The notes: generated from the letters alone by a model not told the origin. 64,000 nt of DNA from Sabellastarte sp. h YS-2021 (GCA_964017235.1 OZ024938.1:12639454-12703453), one strand, 5' to 3'. Positions 35,799-47,325 are shown, counted from the stretch's first letter. Numbers and translations: made by a program.

Positions 35799-37202
35799 CC
35801 CAGCAGGCAATAGGATGTCAAAAAGAAATCAAAAAGACACTGGGTATGACATCCAAAACTCATGCTTATTTGAAATTCGAAATGACATCATACATTAAAT
35901 GTCAAATAGATCTTTAGTAGCCTAGTCTATTTGACATCTCCAAAAGCCATAAAAATGACATCTAGTAGCCGATTATAAATTTGATATTAGCATAAGACAT
36001 CAATATGATGACCCAATTTGGACTGATTTCATATCTATGTGACATCAGAAACTGACATCAATTTGATGTACTGATTTAAAAATCTGATTGACATCATTTT
36101 GCAAGTGCTTTTTAGAAATACAGTTAAAAATATTTTTGGTTTCAAAGTTAATACTGTGTTACATTGTTTAAACTCCCAACATACAACTGCCATTTATACA
36201 CACTTACCTGACACAGCTTTAAGTCATTTCCATGTACTATACAGATTATTCCATGGGAGAAAATAATGAATGTCATCTGGGAACAAGTTGGGAAAATTTA
36301 TACCACTTGTAAAGATACAAATTATGGGTACAAACGTTTGAATATTAGAAGCACTATTTCTAAACTTTTTTTCTTTATTTGTTCAATCTTTGGCTTGGTT
36401 GCAAACACTAAAGAATACATTTGTTTACAAGTCAACATATTTATTGAAGGTTTTTGCTGTCACACAGCATTTTAGTTACAGTTTTAAACATAATTGTTTT
36501 GTCTATACCAAAAATTAATTATTTCTTTCAAAGCAACATCACACAGACTATAGGACAAGTTGGTTAGTAGGTTCAGCATCTAATCACAGGTTGTCACCTT
36601 TGTCTGGGTTTGCCCCTACTCATGCGAAAGAGCTGAGGGCCTGTCCTAATATGACCCTGGCTGTTTTCAGGATGTAAAACCCAACTTTGACTTAACACAG
36701 ACTAGATAAATTATTCCGACTTAGGCATGATTTAGACATCCATACGATGTATTGGTAATATTCATAAAAAATGAAATCATAATTTTATAGAATACCAATG
36801 TCAATCTGATCTCAAATGATATGATGATACTCTACTTTAAATGTCTTAACAAAGTGACATCACATTAATATCATTAAGATGTCAGAAACAATGCCCGTAT
36901 ATTATTTGAACATCATATTTTCATCATTTGACATGACTACACAGAGTCATGTTGGGATGGTGTCAATTTTATGTCATTGAATAGGATAATACGATCATGT
37001 TAGGTCTGGTAATCATTTTGACATCTAGCTGATATTATAGGTATGTCATTGACATAAAGTCATGTCATGTCACATAAACTGGATGTCAGATTTGTGTCAG
37101 ATGACGTGACCACCTAATATCATGTCCGAGTGATAGTTAGTTGATGTCATATACTAACATGACCAAAACATGATGTCAAGAATTGGACCTGTGCCTGCTG
37201 GG
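35799..37202. mobile_element. CCCAGCAGGCA-ended element packed with GACATC/GATGTC motifs (1.4 kb)
   Basis: Short terminal inverted repeats CCCAGCAGGCA (35799 on) and TGCCTGCTGGG (ending 37202) bound a region in which gacatc, gatgtc, tgacat and atgtca words occur dozens of times in both orientations, concentrated at 35813-36100 and 36720-37180. A SINE fragment and an unrelated AT-rich stretch sit in the middle, so the element may have received later insertions. No coding frame was found. Because the left terminus overlaps a SINE head, the exact boundary is uncertain. Confidence 0.6.
36555..36705 (+). mobile_element. SINE fragment (third type), within the 1.4-kb element
   Basis: Matches the copy at 38395-38560: aggttcagcatctaatcaca, ggttgtcacctttgtctggg, gagctgagggcctgtcctaa, atatgaccctggctgtt and gatgtaaaacccaactttga. 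The tail phrase tatgaccctggctgtt is shared with the SINE at 10600. Confidence 0.7.
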
Positions 37203-38284
37203 AAGCCACTGTGGTGCCCATCATGATTGTTGAGAGGCAAACTGGAGTTGAACTGAAGTTAAATATGAGAAAAGAATGAGTGGCTGTTCAGGGCCACCGT
37301 AGCTGGCCAAATACATGTGTCACAGGCTATAAATTATGGGGCATGTATACTTTCTCAAACCACGTGGGGTGTATCATTGCAAAAACCCCGCCACTTTCAA
37401 TATTTCAACAGAGACAACAAATTTAGAATATTCACCTTGTGTATGGAAGAAATGTGAGGTCACATGACCATTTATCATCTTGTCTGTAGTTTTGACGTTA
37501 TCATATAAATATATAGGTATTTGTTGTTGTTTTTTCTATGGGAGGAAATAATGCTTCATTTAGAAACCTTTCTATATATAAGCCAATGAGAATTATTAAA
37601 GATTATAGATATACAGAGACAGATATATATCTCTTGTTGTCATTCTAATTGTGTGGTTCATTTAGAAGAGGTGGCTTTAATTTGCATCAGTTGAAAGGAT
37701 AGAGGAGAAAAAAGTCATGGAACATTTACATTAAGGAGAGTTTTCTTTATGTGTGCAAAAGTCGATGGAAGTCAATATCTTAAAATTACCAAGAATAAAT
37801 ATGAATATATACATATGCATGTATAGATTATTTATCCAGGGTTTTCAAGAGAAAAAAAAATATAACTCAGAAGATTTGTGGTAAATAAATTTATATTGTC
37901 CTGCAGAAGAATTCTGTCAGCTTGTAATGATGTTTTTTTCTGTTGTGTAAATGATACAACTGAATATATTGCTGGATGATAGATAATTCAGGCAATAAGA
38001 TTATGGATTTAACACTACCTTTTCTCAGATGAGTAATAATTGTTGACATTTAATGTGAAAACATACATACTGTTGGATTTTATAAACCGAGATGTGTAAA
38101 ATATTTGGTGACAAATATAGAAAGCCTAAAAAATTTTGAATTTTTTCCCGGAATATACTGAACTTAAATGACACATATTTTCTACTTTTGCATCTAGGAT
38201 TACATTCATGTGATTAAAAGACTTTCAAAGGGGTAAGTACTCAATTGTGTTGTTTTAACTTATTTGATATATCTGTTAATCATA

Positions 38285-38560
38285 TTTGTGGTTAGGGTGT
38301 TGGTATTCAGAGTGTAATGTCTGGGGTTCAATCCTTGGCCGGGTTCTTGATATTGTACTTCACACATGCATCCCTCTTCAAACAGGACGGTCCTCAGTAG
38401 CCTATAGTATTTAGCAATTTGGCATCTAATCATAGGCTGTCACCTCTGTGGGTTCGAGTCCCACAAGTGACAATTTAATTAATTAAAAAAATAATGCTGA
38501 GGACCTGTCCCAATATGACCCTGGCTGTTGGATGTAAAACCTCAACTTTGACATTTGACT
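38285..38560 (+). mobile_element. tRNA-derived SINE, two tRNA-like heads
   Basis: The head ttgtggttagggtgttggta has B box GGGTTCAATCC (about 38320-38330). A second pol III B-box-like word GGGTTCGAGTCC lies at about 38451-38462, followed by the common tail atatgaccctggctgttgga, tgtaaaacctcaactttgac. It may be one SINE inserted in another, or a dimeric SINE. Confidence 0.68.
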
Positions 38561-38602
38561 CTTCACACAGGAGTATAAATATGTATCAATGTTGGTAGGA
38601 GT

Positions 38603-38617
38603 GGGGGGGGGGGGGGG
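38603..38617 (+). repeat. G15 homopolymer
   Basis: An uninterrupted run of 15 G. A similar G15 run is at 39846-39860 inside a MITE. Such tracts can form quadruplexes and are also prone to sequencing error, so the length is uncertain. Confidence 0.8.
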
Positions 38618-38619
38618 TG

Positions 38620-39795
38620 AACCTGCTATAGACTGGTATCCTGTTCAGGCTAGTAGAAATACACTGAGTTACTTCATGCCAAAGAAACTGGAAATAAGCA
38701 TCTGCCATATTGACTACTAGGTCTAAAAAATGACTTTACCTTTAAAATTGGTATTTGTGGCTCCCCTAATGCCCTGATGTAACTGTGGGGAACTTGCTTC
38801 CCAACTGCCCAAATAATGTACAGTCCCTGTGTATCGATCACCATGGCAATTATAAAGGGACGTAAAATAATCTACTTTGTGAGAAGGGCAGAGGAAATTT
38901 TGAAATTATCAATTCTTAAACTCAATTGTTCGACTTTGAAAATCAGTCAGTCAATCTATCAACTTTGAACATCACTAAACTTATTTTGATCGCAAAGATC
39001 AACCTTCAAACTCAGCAAATAAACTTTTAAACTTGATGCATCAACTTTTAGATTTATTGACTTTGGAAGTGACTGTTACAATTTGGTTTGGTTATTTAAC
39101 ACAGCAAGAACATTAACTAAAATATACTTTAATGCATGCACAGGTTATGAATAATGAATGATCTCGCTTGCTGTAGTTTATATTGATGAGCAGACTAGTT
39201 GAAGTGTCTATTTAATCAGTGCTGATTTAAGGAGTGTGCTGAATTAATAACTAACCAAGCAGTAGCCAATGTATTCCCCTGGCCTTATCAGTATGTCTAT
39301 TGGACGACAGTTTATCTCATCTTCAAAGAATTCTTGTTTTATAAAGAGGATAAAGCTGGTATTTTATACCCTGTCTGTTGCATGAGGAAAAACTATATTT
39401 TATCAAAACATTGCACCTTCAAATTTTAAGTGTGTTTATGTCTGCACATGGTGTTACATGGTTCACTCAGTACATTTCATCATTTCTTGCTGTGTCTTCA
39501 AAACCATGTACATGTATTGACACGATACATTCTGAGATAGATAGCAGACAAACATTGTTTTTTTCATTCCTTACAACAGCTAGCTGAACCAAGTAGGACA
39601 TGGCTGGTATCTGGTATATCAATGTGTATGTTTGAAAAAAATTTAAGATTTCTGAAAGCACAACCTTAAAGGGTAAAATGGTATTTAGTCACACATTCCC
39701 CTGTTATGTATGTACATATTATACTGAGGTATACATCCTAGCACATGGCAAGTGGCACATAACTCCTTACAGTGCCTTATTGTAGATACTCAATT
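38620..39795. other. Spacer, nothing recognised
   Basis: No supported gene, RNA or element. Repeated 'caaacttt/aactttga' words occur near 38920-39065. Confidence 0.4.
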
Positions 39796-39799
39796 CCAT

Positions 39800-40266
39800 T
39801 ACCATATTTATTCATATAAACGCCCCGGGGCGATGCATTTTTCAAGGGGGGGGGGGGGGGCGACTATTACCTATAAAAAAAAATTAACTCTCGAGTCCAG
39901 TGGCAATGGCCGATAATGGACACTTACAGCCTTGATCTCGCTTATCAGCATGTATAATGGCGAGAGAGCTTAAAATATGGGAAACTAACCTTAAATTTGA
40001 AGAAATTATAAAGTTTATCTTGTATTTTTGCAGATTTCATTGCATTTATGATCATAATTGCTTTGTTTTGTTGTGACTTTCTTTATTTCTTGTAAGCGGT
40101 ATTTGATTGGGAAAGTACTAAAACCCATCATTTTTTGGAATCCCGGAATCGCAAAGGTGCTGGCTGTTGAGAGGGATGTAAAACCCCGAAATATGAACTT
40201 TACAAGGGTAGACAGGAGGTGGGGAGCACTAATAGGGAGGGGGTGTTAATACGGATAAATGTGGTA
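39800..40266. mobile_element. Larger element related to the TACCGTATTTTT MITE family (467 bp)
   Basis: The left end taccatatttattcatataa pairs with taccacatttatccgtatta from the complement of the right end, with acgcc/acacc following. The interior includes G15 and a portion similar to 17080-17335 (aatttgaagaaatt..., ggaatcccggaatcg). The short copies at 11915 and 16788 may be deletion derivatives of such an element. Confidence 0.68.
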
Positions 40267-40269
40267 ATC

Positions 40270-40815
40270 AAAAGTTCATTTCAGCAATTGTTTCTCAAAT
40301 GATGCTTTGAAAATATGGAATGATTTGCCACTGGAAATTTGAACTGCTCCTACTCTTTCATGTTTCAAAATGCGACTTAAACGTAATATCTGTTTCAGAA
40401 GTTTTTCCCTGCCTAGTTCTAGATTACCAAACATAGATAGTCTCCTTTGTCATGACCCTTTATCACATATCATAATAATAGGGGATTTCACTGTCAAGTG
40501 ATATGTAATAACCCAGCCAACTGGTAAAGTTTGTTACAGTCATGACCTACTACTGAAAGGTCAGAGATCAAATCAAGATGACACTTTGATGTTGCACACT
40601 CACACCTCTAAACCAATACTGCTGCAATGGATCCGCTTCTTGCACCTTGTAGTTTCCAAGATATAGACTGGACCAGCTTCTCAGGGGTGCAGGATGTAAT
40701 TTTTCATTGGGGGGGCGAGGACAGAAGGAACTAGATTGCTCCGACTCGACACCAACATATCCCAAGACAGGCCACCCATTTTGTGTGATTCACAATTATT
40801 ATAACTTATTTTTGT
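40270..40815. other. Spacer with a weak LINE-like remnant
   Basis: At about 40309-40400 the plus strand can be read as LKIWNDLPLEI followed by frame-disrupted residues like SCFKMRLKRN, which resembles the end of the L2-type LINE protein (APKIWNELP and FRKKLKTYLF at 21060-21842). Too short and broken to call more firmly. Confidence 0.4.
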
Positions 40816-40818
40816 TAA

Positions 40819-41520
40819 TTGTATCCAGTGTTCGCTACTCCACTGCGCTTAGAGAGATTTTTGACGTTAAAGCTCTCAGAGAAACACTACAGCAGCTAGG
40901 TTCACCAAATTTGCAGGATATCTTCACTGGGAGGTAAGCTTCTCTGGGACTGAAATTAGCCTCATTCTGAAAAACAAGATGGCCACCTTTCAAATCCGAC
41001 CACACCAAAAGATTCCCAGCCCATGATTTCCCATAGGTTGGTTTACCATCCCAAACCTGTAGCACCAATAATAAGCAAGTTATAAGCACTTTTAAGTTTG
41101 GCTATCCTCGTTTGACCTTGAAGGAGGGGTCCAAGGTCAAATCTGACCACATCAGAAGATTTGCAGCACATGATTTCCTACAGGTTAGTTTCACATTGCA
41201 AACCTCTAGGACCAATAATAAAGATATATAGGCACTTTAAAAGTTAAAACCTTCTACCTATGAGAAACAGCCTGTAGAAAAATGTACATAATTTTCAAAG
41301 TAATACCCGCAGCGGCCATCTTGTTTTTCAGAATGAGGCTAATTTCAGTCCCAGAGTAGCTTACCCCCCAATGAAGATTACTAATCCTGCAAATTTGCTG
41401 AACCTAGCTGGTGTAGTTTTCCTCTGAGAGCGTTAACACTGAAAATCTCTCTACGCGCAGTGGCGGCGGCGTAGCAAACGCTAAACCAAAGTATCCACTG
41501 GATACGTCCAGTGGATACAA
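40819..41520. mobile_element. Foldback element with about 150-bp terminal inverted repeats (702 bp)
   Basis: Starts TTGTATCCAGTG and ends CACTGGATACAA, flanked by TAA on both sides (40816-40818, 41521-41523). The arms match over about 150 bases, including ctctgggactgaaattagcc and tcattctgaaaaacaagatg in inverse on the right. The right end has an extra local inverted repeat (tatccactggatacgtccag, then tggata). The middle (about 41115-41225) is the same gaccttgaaggaggggtcaa, gatttcctacaggttagttt core as in the GTTATCTCCCGCC elements, though the ends are unrelated. Confidence 0.8.
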
Positions 41521-41884
41521 TAAACACACAGTAAAGAAAAAGGAGTATTCTGGGAAATATCTCATCAGCTGAAGAATTGCTGTGCTAACCCGTTGCTCTA
41601 TGTGAATTTGGAACTACATATTTAAGTTCTAAATAATTAGCAATAAGGTAAATTAAATGTAGAAGATTAGTATATGCATGATTTTGGTCTGCACAAGTGA
41701 AAAGTTTTACAGAAATTTACAAATCCCATAGTGGGCTAACTGAAAATGTCCTTTCACAAAATAAAAATAAAATACTTTCATAAAAATAAATATTTTATAG
41801 TTCAAATGGTAGCAGTGGACAGAGTCAAAGTGTAATTTGACAACATATTATTGAGTTACCTGTAAACATTTGCATAAACTTCAA

Positions 41885-42130
41885 AATTGGAGTTTAGTTC
41901 CATTTTGAAAAGTTGCAACTATCCGGTTGGGGGGGCAACTGCTCCCGCTCTCCCCCCAATTCCTACGCCTATGCTTCTAAAGGACAAGGTCACTATAGCA
42001 AGGTCAGATCAAGGTCACACCATGCTGTTGCACGCCTATACCCCCAAGCTAATGACCCCACCAAGTATGGATGTCCTATACCTAATGGTTTCTGAGAAAC
42101 AGCCCAGACAAGATTTTACCTGTTCCCTGC
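41885..42130 (-). repeat. Isolated inverted copy of the 146-bp unit
   Basis: The complement reads aaaccattaggtataggaca, tccatacttggtggggtcat, tagcttgggggtataggcgt and gaccttgatctgaccttg, the order of the 22340-24355 unit. It lies in the opposite orientation about 18 kb away, and carries at one side the G-rich leader (ttgggggggcaactgc) also seen before the array at 23290-23330. Confidence 0.78.
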
Positions 42131-42254
42131 CCAACTGCTGGCCTGGACAACACCACACCAACCCACCCCACCAAGCAGGAATCCATAGGTAATACATAAT
42201 ATCCACACAGCCTTAAGGCAGTGGGCTAAAAACCACAAAATTCACTTTCCAAAT

Positions 42255-42632
42255 GTATATGTTGTATTGAATGTAGATAACCATTGAATGTATAGATTCA
42301 ATGGGTTAGTTATTGAATGTGTACATTCAACGGCTTGGCCATTGAATGTACACATTCAATAGCAAGCAGCCAAACTATTGAATGTGTACATTCAATGGGC
42401 AAATCATTGAATGTATACATTCAATGGCTGAACTGTGGAATGTGTACATTCCATGGCTTGGGTCATTGAATGTACACATTCAATGATTTTAGCCATTGAA
42501 TGTACACATTCCACAGTTCAGCCATTGAATGTATACATTCAATGATTTGCCCATTGAATGTACACATTCAATAGTTTGTGCCATTGAATGTATACATTCA
42601 ATGGTTATCCACATTCAATACAACATATATAT
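42255..42632. repeat. Array of eleven 20-22-bp palindromes inside a larger inverted repeat
   Basis: Perfect or near-perfect palindromes of the type ATTGAATGTATACATTCAAT begin near 42283, 42312, 42341, 42377, 42406, 42435, 42464, 42494, 42523, 42553 and 42583, spaced 29-30 bases with one step of 36. Half-units (gtattgaatgta at the left, cacattcaatac at the right) and outer arms tatatgttgtattgaatg / cattcaatacaacatata bound the array. The palindromes at 42377-42454 are mirrored by those at 42494-42572, with the one at 42464 at the centre; the left arm holds two extra units. It resembles a MITE amplified from a single palindrome, but its class is unknown. Confidence 0.92.
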
Positions 42633-42634
42633 AT

Positions 42635-43370
42635 TTAAAAAAATTAGCGAGCACTGGAAAAGCTAAAAGGCATAGATAGAATCTTTGTTTTATTCTTTGC
42701 ATGACTGAAAGAAAGATGCATGTCTTAACAAAGTTATTGCTAATTCAAGTTCATGTTATCAGAAATACCTTGCATTTATCAAAAATATTTGCTCAACTCT
42801 TTAATATATAATTGATTATGAGACATTCTTCATGTTATATTCAATCCAATTTCAAATATTTTTATGTGCTTTTCTGTTTAAAATAAGGTATGTAATTTTA
42901 TTTTGTCTTGCACACTAAAATAAATAATAGTTTTAGTTGCAAGTATTATTCATTGTCATTAAAGGTATAAAATAGTGGTAAAAAAGAAGCATAATAATAA
43001 AAACAATTACTCAGAATTGATTGACTTAGAATTGATTATAGGCCCAAGGTCACATGACAAAAATTACATAAACTGAAACCACCCAAAAAACAAAGGAGGA
43101 AGCTGCAAAAAATCTTAGTTTTTAGGTTAATATGTAAAATCAACATAAAGAGACCTAAAGTGGATACAGGTCCCAGGTCACATGTGAAAACCACATAAAA
43201 TGAAACTGAAACCCCCAAAAATAAACAGAATGAAGCTAGCTGATAAAACCTTAGTTTTTAGGCTCTTTAAAATATGCTTTGACAGGTAAATATCAATGGA
43301 ACTTTTTATCCACGGTCAAACTGACGGGTTGTCTTTTTGTATGTACAATCTATATCATACACATGAAATA
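42635..43370. other. Spacer, one diverged direct repeat
   Basis: Phrases cccaaggtcacatgacaaaa / cccaggtcacatgtgaaaac, aaactgaaac-cacccaaaaa and aaaatcttagtttttagg / aaaaccttagtttttagg recur at about 43040-43130 and 43170-43262, an approximately 130-bp duplication. No gene seen. Confidence 0.55.
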
Positions 43371-43372
43371 TA

Positions 43373-43599
43373 GGAGTAAGAAATCTAAAATTCGCCACAT
43401 ATCTGAAATTCGCCACATGTGAAAATACTAATAAAATAAATGAATTGTGGTGAGATTTGTTGACTGTATAGTAAATTAAGGGGTTTTTGAACTGAAAAAT
43501 ACCAATTTTTGGACAAAAACATCATTTTCTTCATAAAATTAACTAAGGTTTTAGAGGTGGCGAATTTTAGATTCCTGGCGAATTTTAGATTTCGTACTC
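43373..43599. mobile_element. TA-flanked MITE, GAGTAAGAAATCTAAAATTCGCCA family, copy 2
   Basis: Almost identical to 17699-17933 throughout and in the same orientation, with TA on each side (43371-43372, 43600-43601). The low divergence across 26 kb suggests both inserted recently. The 93-codon minus-strand and 61-codon plus-strand frames over it are by-products. Confidence 0.85.
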
Positions 43600-43604
43600 T
43601 ACAT

Positions 43605-45310
43605 TTCATTTGGACCTGTTGGTATAGCAAGAATATACAAAAAAGATTGGAAGTAAGTCTTGACACACGGTCACCTGTAAGATATTGTTTTTAATCATAA
43701 CTCAGGATTTGATCTCCGTTTGTTATGAAGATTTGTGTTTTAATGAAGATTTTCAGCCCTTGTGATACAATATACACAAAATCAATGTAACATCCACCTA
43801 CTCTTTGATAAAAGCTTTCCAGGTTTTAAATTATATTAAAATATATTAAAAGGTTTGTAAAAACATAAATATACATGTATATTTATGTGTAAACATAAAT
43901 ATGCATTATATTAAAAAGGGTATGATGATTCTTAAACTTACTACACATTTTGACAAACCCAATATTTAACTAAAAACTCTCCAATTATGCTAAAAAAAAT
44001 AACTTTGGTGAATAATGAGCCATTTTACAAAACAGAACTTCAATTTTTTGTGATAAAATCTTTCTAAATTTTTCAGTAATAGCATTGTTTATAACATTTT
44101 GTTTACATTTTTACAACCCAATATTTAACTAATAAAATGCTTCCAAAATAAGGCATTTTTTTCACAGATTTATTTCTTTGGAGGGTTTTTTTTTCTTCTT
44201 ACTTGTAACATTATTTATGTGTTATTTACCCTACATATTTTTTTCCATTCGAATAATTTCTATCCAAGAAGCCTACACATTAGAAGACTTGAAGAAAAGC
44301 GCCCATTATTACGAGAATCCCATTTATCACTGAAGGTTGCTGACGTCTTTCACCTGACATCGGAATGTCTTGAAACATTGGGATTGCTTCTGTCATTCCA
44401 AATCTTAACTTAAAAATATGTAATTTATGATGTTCTGAGCTATCCGAAGTATATCACCTCCCACTTTGCATATTTTAAATAACTATTCTTTTAATAACAT
44501 TCTGTTCACAGCATAAAACCAGCAATAGTCTCTTTTTTTGATAAATGAACTATGCTTTTTCAAAACATTGAAATTTGCAAAATGCAAACAAATCTTAAAA
44601 ATTCTAATGTTTACAAGTTCCCAATACAAGCATTTTTTTTCTTTCTTGTAAACCCTTCATTTAATGATTCAGGCCCGAATGTAAACATTATATTCATTTA
44701 CAGATAATTATATGTCTTACACGTCTTTATTGCGCATATTTCTATTTATTTGGGATCCAGGTTTACATTTGATGCTGCACCGTACACATGTTGTTTGTAT
44801 AGAATGTTTATGTTTGGTGTGTAATAACTGACCTCAAAACATTATGGACCAAAGATTCAAACAGGGAATTTTAAAAATGTAAAACTTTGCAGTTAAATCA
44901 CAGAATCACCAATTTTAAGTTAAAACTCTGTTGAGTAAAAATATCAGGCTAAAATAGTGCCTTTTCTGTTAAAAGTAAAGGCCAATACACAACAACACGT
45001 TACAAGACAATTCTATCCAATAACACAGTTGAACCTTACTTTGTCAAAATAAGCAAGATTAGCTGTTAATAGTAAAGCAATTTTTATTTTGAAGAATTCT
45101 CTAACTTTTAATACATCAAAGTAAGGTAGCTTGGGTTTTGTCACATATTAAGTGGGCATCATAAACATATGCAAGAAAATTGCTTCAGCTAAAGAAATTA
45201 CAACTATTTTGTTCCTGGTTTGATTTTGAAGTTATTCACCAGCTCCAATTGCATCAGATCAGTGTAAAGCGTACAAGACTTTAAGCATGTTACCTGGAAT
45301 TTCTAGTTAT
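43605..45310. other. AT-rich spacer, nothing recognised
   Basis: Contains loosely repeated phrases (acccaatatttaacta, tttttac) at 43957-44135, but no gene or element boundary could be supported. Confidence 0.4.
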
Positions 45311-45312
45311 GT

Positions 45313-45705
45313 AGAAGTTATTTGGGGATTCCTTGTTATTCAACTTCAACTAGACGTTATTTGGGGATTATTGTTATTCAACTTCAACTGGACGTTATTT
45401 GGGGATTATTGTTATTCAACTTCAACTGGACGTTATTTGGGGATTAATGTTATTCAACTTCAACTGGACGTTATTTCGGGATTATTGTTATTCAACTTTG
45501 ACAGGACGTTATTTGGGGATTATTGTTATTCAACTTCAACTGGACGTTATTTGGGGATTATTGTTATTCAACTTTGACTAGACGTTGTTTGGGGATTCTT
45601 TGTTATTCAACTTCAACTAGACAATATTTGGGGATTCCTTGTTATTCAACTTCATCTAGACATTATTTGGGGATTCCTTGTTATTCAACTTCAACAGAAT
45701 GCTAC
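45313..45705 (+). repeat. 38-bp minisatellite, about ten copies
   Basis: The unit ttattcaacttcaactggac then gttatttggggattattg repeats head to tail; ttattcaact occurs at 45336, 45374 and every 38 bases thereafter. Later copies change ctggac to ctagac and attattg to attccttg, showing a gradient of variants. Because 38 is not divisible by three and the unit lacks stops, all three plus-strand frames are open and give the same repeating peptide; this is not evidence of a gene. Confidence 0.95.
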
Positions 45706-45722
45706 AGGTAATTTTTCTGTTA

Positions 45723-46630
45723 TGCCCCTTTCACACTACTGGCGGTTGTCGATTAAAGTTTTTGTTGGTGGTGGAACCACCTCCAGGTTGCCCCATTTCG
45801 TCTGAGTTGTTCACACTACAGGCAGACAGCCACTGATTGGACACAGTTTTTCAACTGTCAATAAGAGTAGAATGACAGTACTACAAAACTTGGTCACTGA
45901 GAAACAACCATTAACCTCAACTCACTTTTGGTAGCCGTCAGATGAACACATGGCAAAACGACCAATACCTTAACTCACATTATGTCGCCGTATTACACCA
46001 AAAAGACAACCGAATCACAAACTTGTGTAGAATGTGGACCACACCTTCAGTTACTGTAGTAAGGAATTCATAACCGTCTGCGTATGCTCATGGTATCGAA
46101 ATCAGAGGCGGAAATGTTAAATGGTTTAACAATTCCATAGGACTCGCAAAGTAATGGCCAGTTCACCACTGATTTGCAAAGTTGCATCAGACGTCAGCCG
46201 GTGATCCAAGGACAGGGATGTTTCATCAAACACAGGTTACCATGCCCAATACCACCTGTACTGTAAATGGGGTTTTACACAACAACAGAACAGAATAATG
46301 TAGGGATGTAAAGCTACAAGGTAGCCTTCAGAAATAACACGCTAATTTCCCAAGGCGTGCAGGGTATTGTTTTCACCGGTAATTAAAGAATCAAGTGAGG
46401 AATTTATAGAATTGTATGAGTATTCCATTATGGTTGTAATAGTTTGAATATAAAAAGACCACTTGGATGTAATTTGTGACATTTGACAAAACTTCCAAGG
46501 GATGCGCAATGTAATGGACAGTTCGCCACTGACTGACAACTAGCATACGGACGTCAGACGGTGATCCAAGGACGGGGACGTTTCACCAAACGTGGGTTAC
46601 CATGGGTGATACCACCTGTAGTGTGAAAGA
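45723..46630. mobile_element. Composite MITE, TGCCCCATTCACACTACAGGC family
   Basis: The left end tgcccctttcacactactgg is followed at 45810 by a second left-end-like word ttcacactacaggcaga. Right-end-like sequences occur twice, at about 46195-46275 and 46555-46630 (gtgatccaaggac(a/g)ggga, ccacctgtagtgtgaa), consistent with one copy inserted in, or partly duplicated within, another. Confidence 0.7.
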
Positions 46631-46634
46631 TGTA

Positions 46635-47325
46635 TAATGAATGAGTTTTTATATAAAAAAATTTGAATTCTAAGAGTTGTACAGGGAAAAAGGGGTGTGC
46701 ATGTGTGTGTGTATGTAACAACAAATACATATTGTTGATTTAATATTTACAATATAATTTGAAAATTAACCAACATGGAAGTTCAAATATGAATATCAAC
46801 ACTATTTATGATTCCATGAAGAGGAGGAATACCTTAAAAATATAGCCTATCAATGAAGTATGGGAGCTAAGGTTTATATTCATGGAACAGTATATCTACT
46901 GAACATCACAAATTAAACTATGTACAGCATTTAAAAAGTAAATCTCAGACCAGAACTACCCAGGAAAGGGTTACACCAAGACATAATAGCCCAAACATTT
47001 TTGAAAAGAAGTTGAAATGATATGTAAATAACAATTATCTTTGACCTAACCTTTTTAAAAGGTCATTCTTGTTTAATGGGTGTTTGAAGCTTTCTGGTTA
47101 AGATATAGTCATTTTTTTGTATTTTTTTCAGGACCCAAACATTCTTCAGTTTGACAGCAATAGTAATTATCAAATGGTCTCTCACCTTATAAGGTCAAGG
47201 CAGAGTTGTTTATTGGCAATTAAAGCACATTAAGTCTCCAGCCGACATTTTTTGGTGTAACCTTGATAGACTTTGTGGTTTATGACACCATGAAGTGATG
47301 GCTTGTTGTAATGAGATGGTCCTCT
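46635..47325. other. Spacer, nothing recognised
   Basis: Only a short TG-rich run (about 46696-46714) is visible. Confidence 0.4.

Noticed and set aside
42255..42632. A CRISPR array
   Set aside because: Repeats are palindromic with about 9-base spacers, the host is eukaryotic and no cas gene is present.
45287..45711. A repeat-containing protein gene (open frames up to 96 codons)
   Set aside because: All three frames are open because the 38-bp unit lacks stops; no splice, start or composition support.
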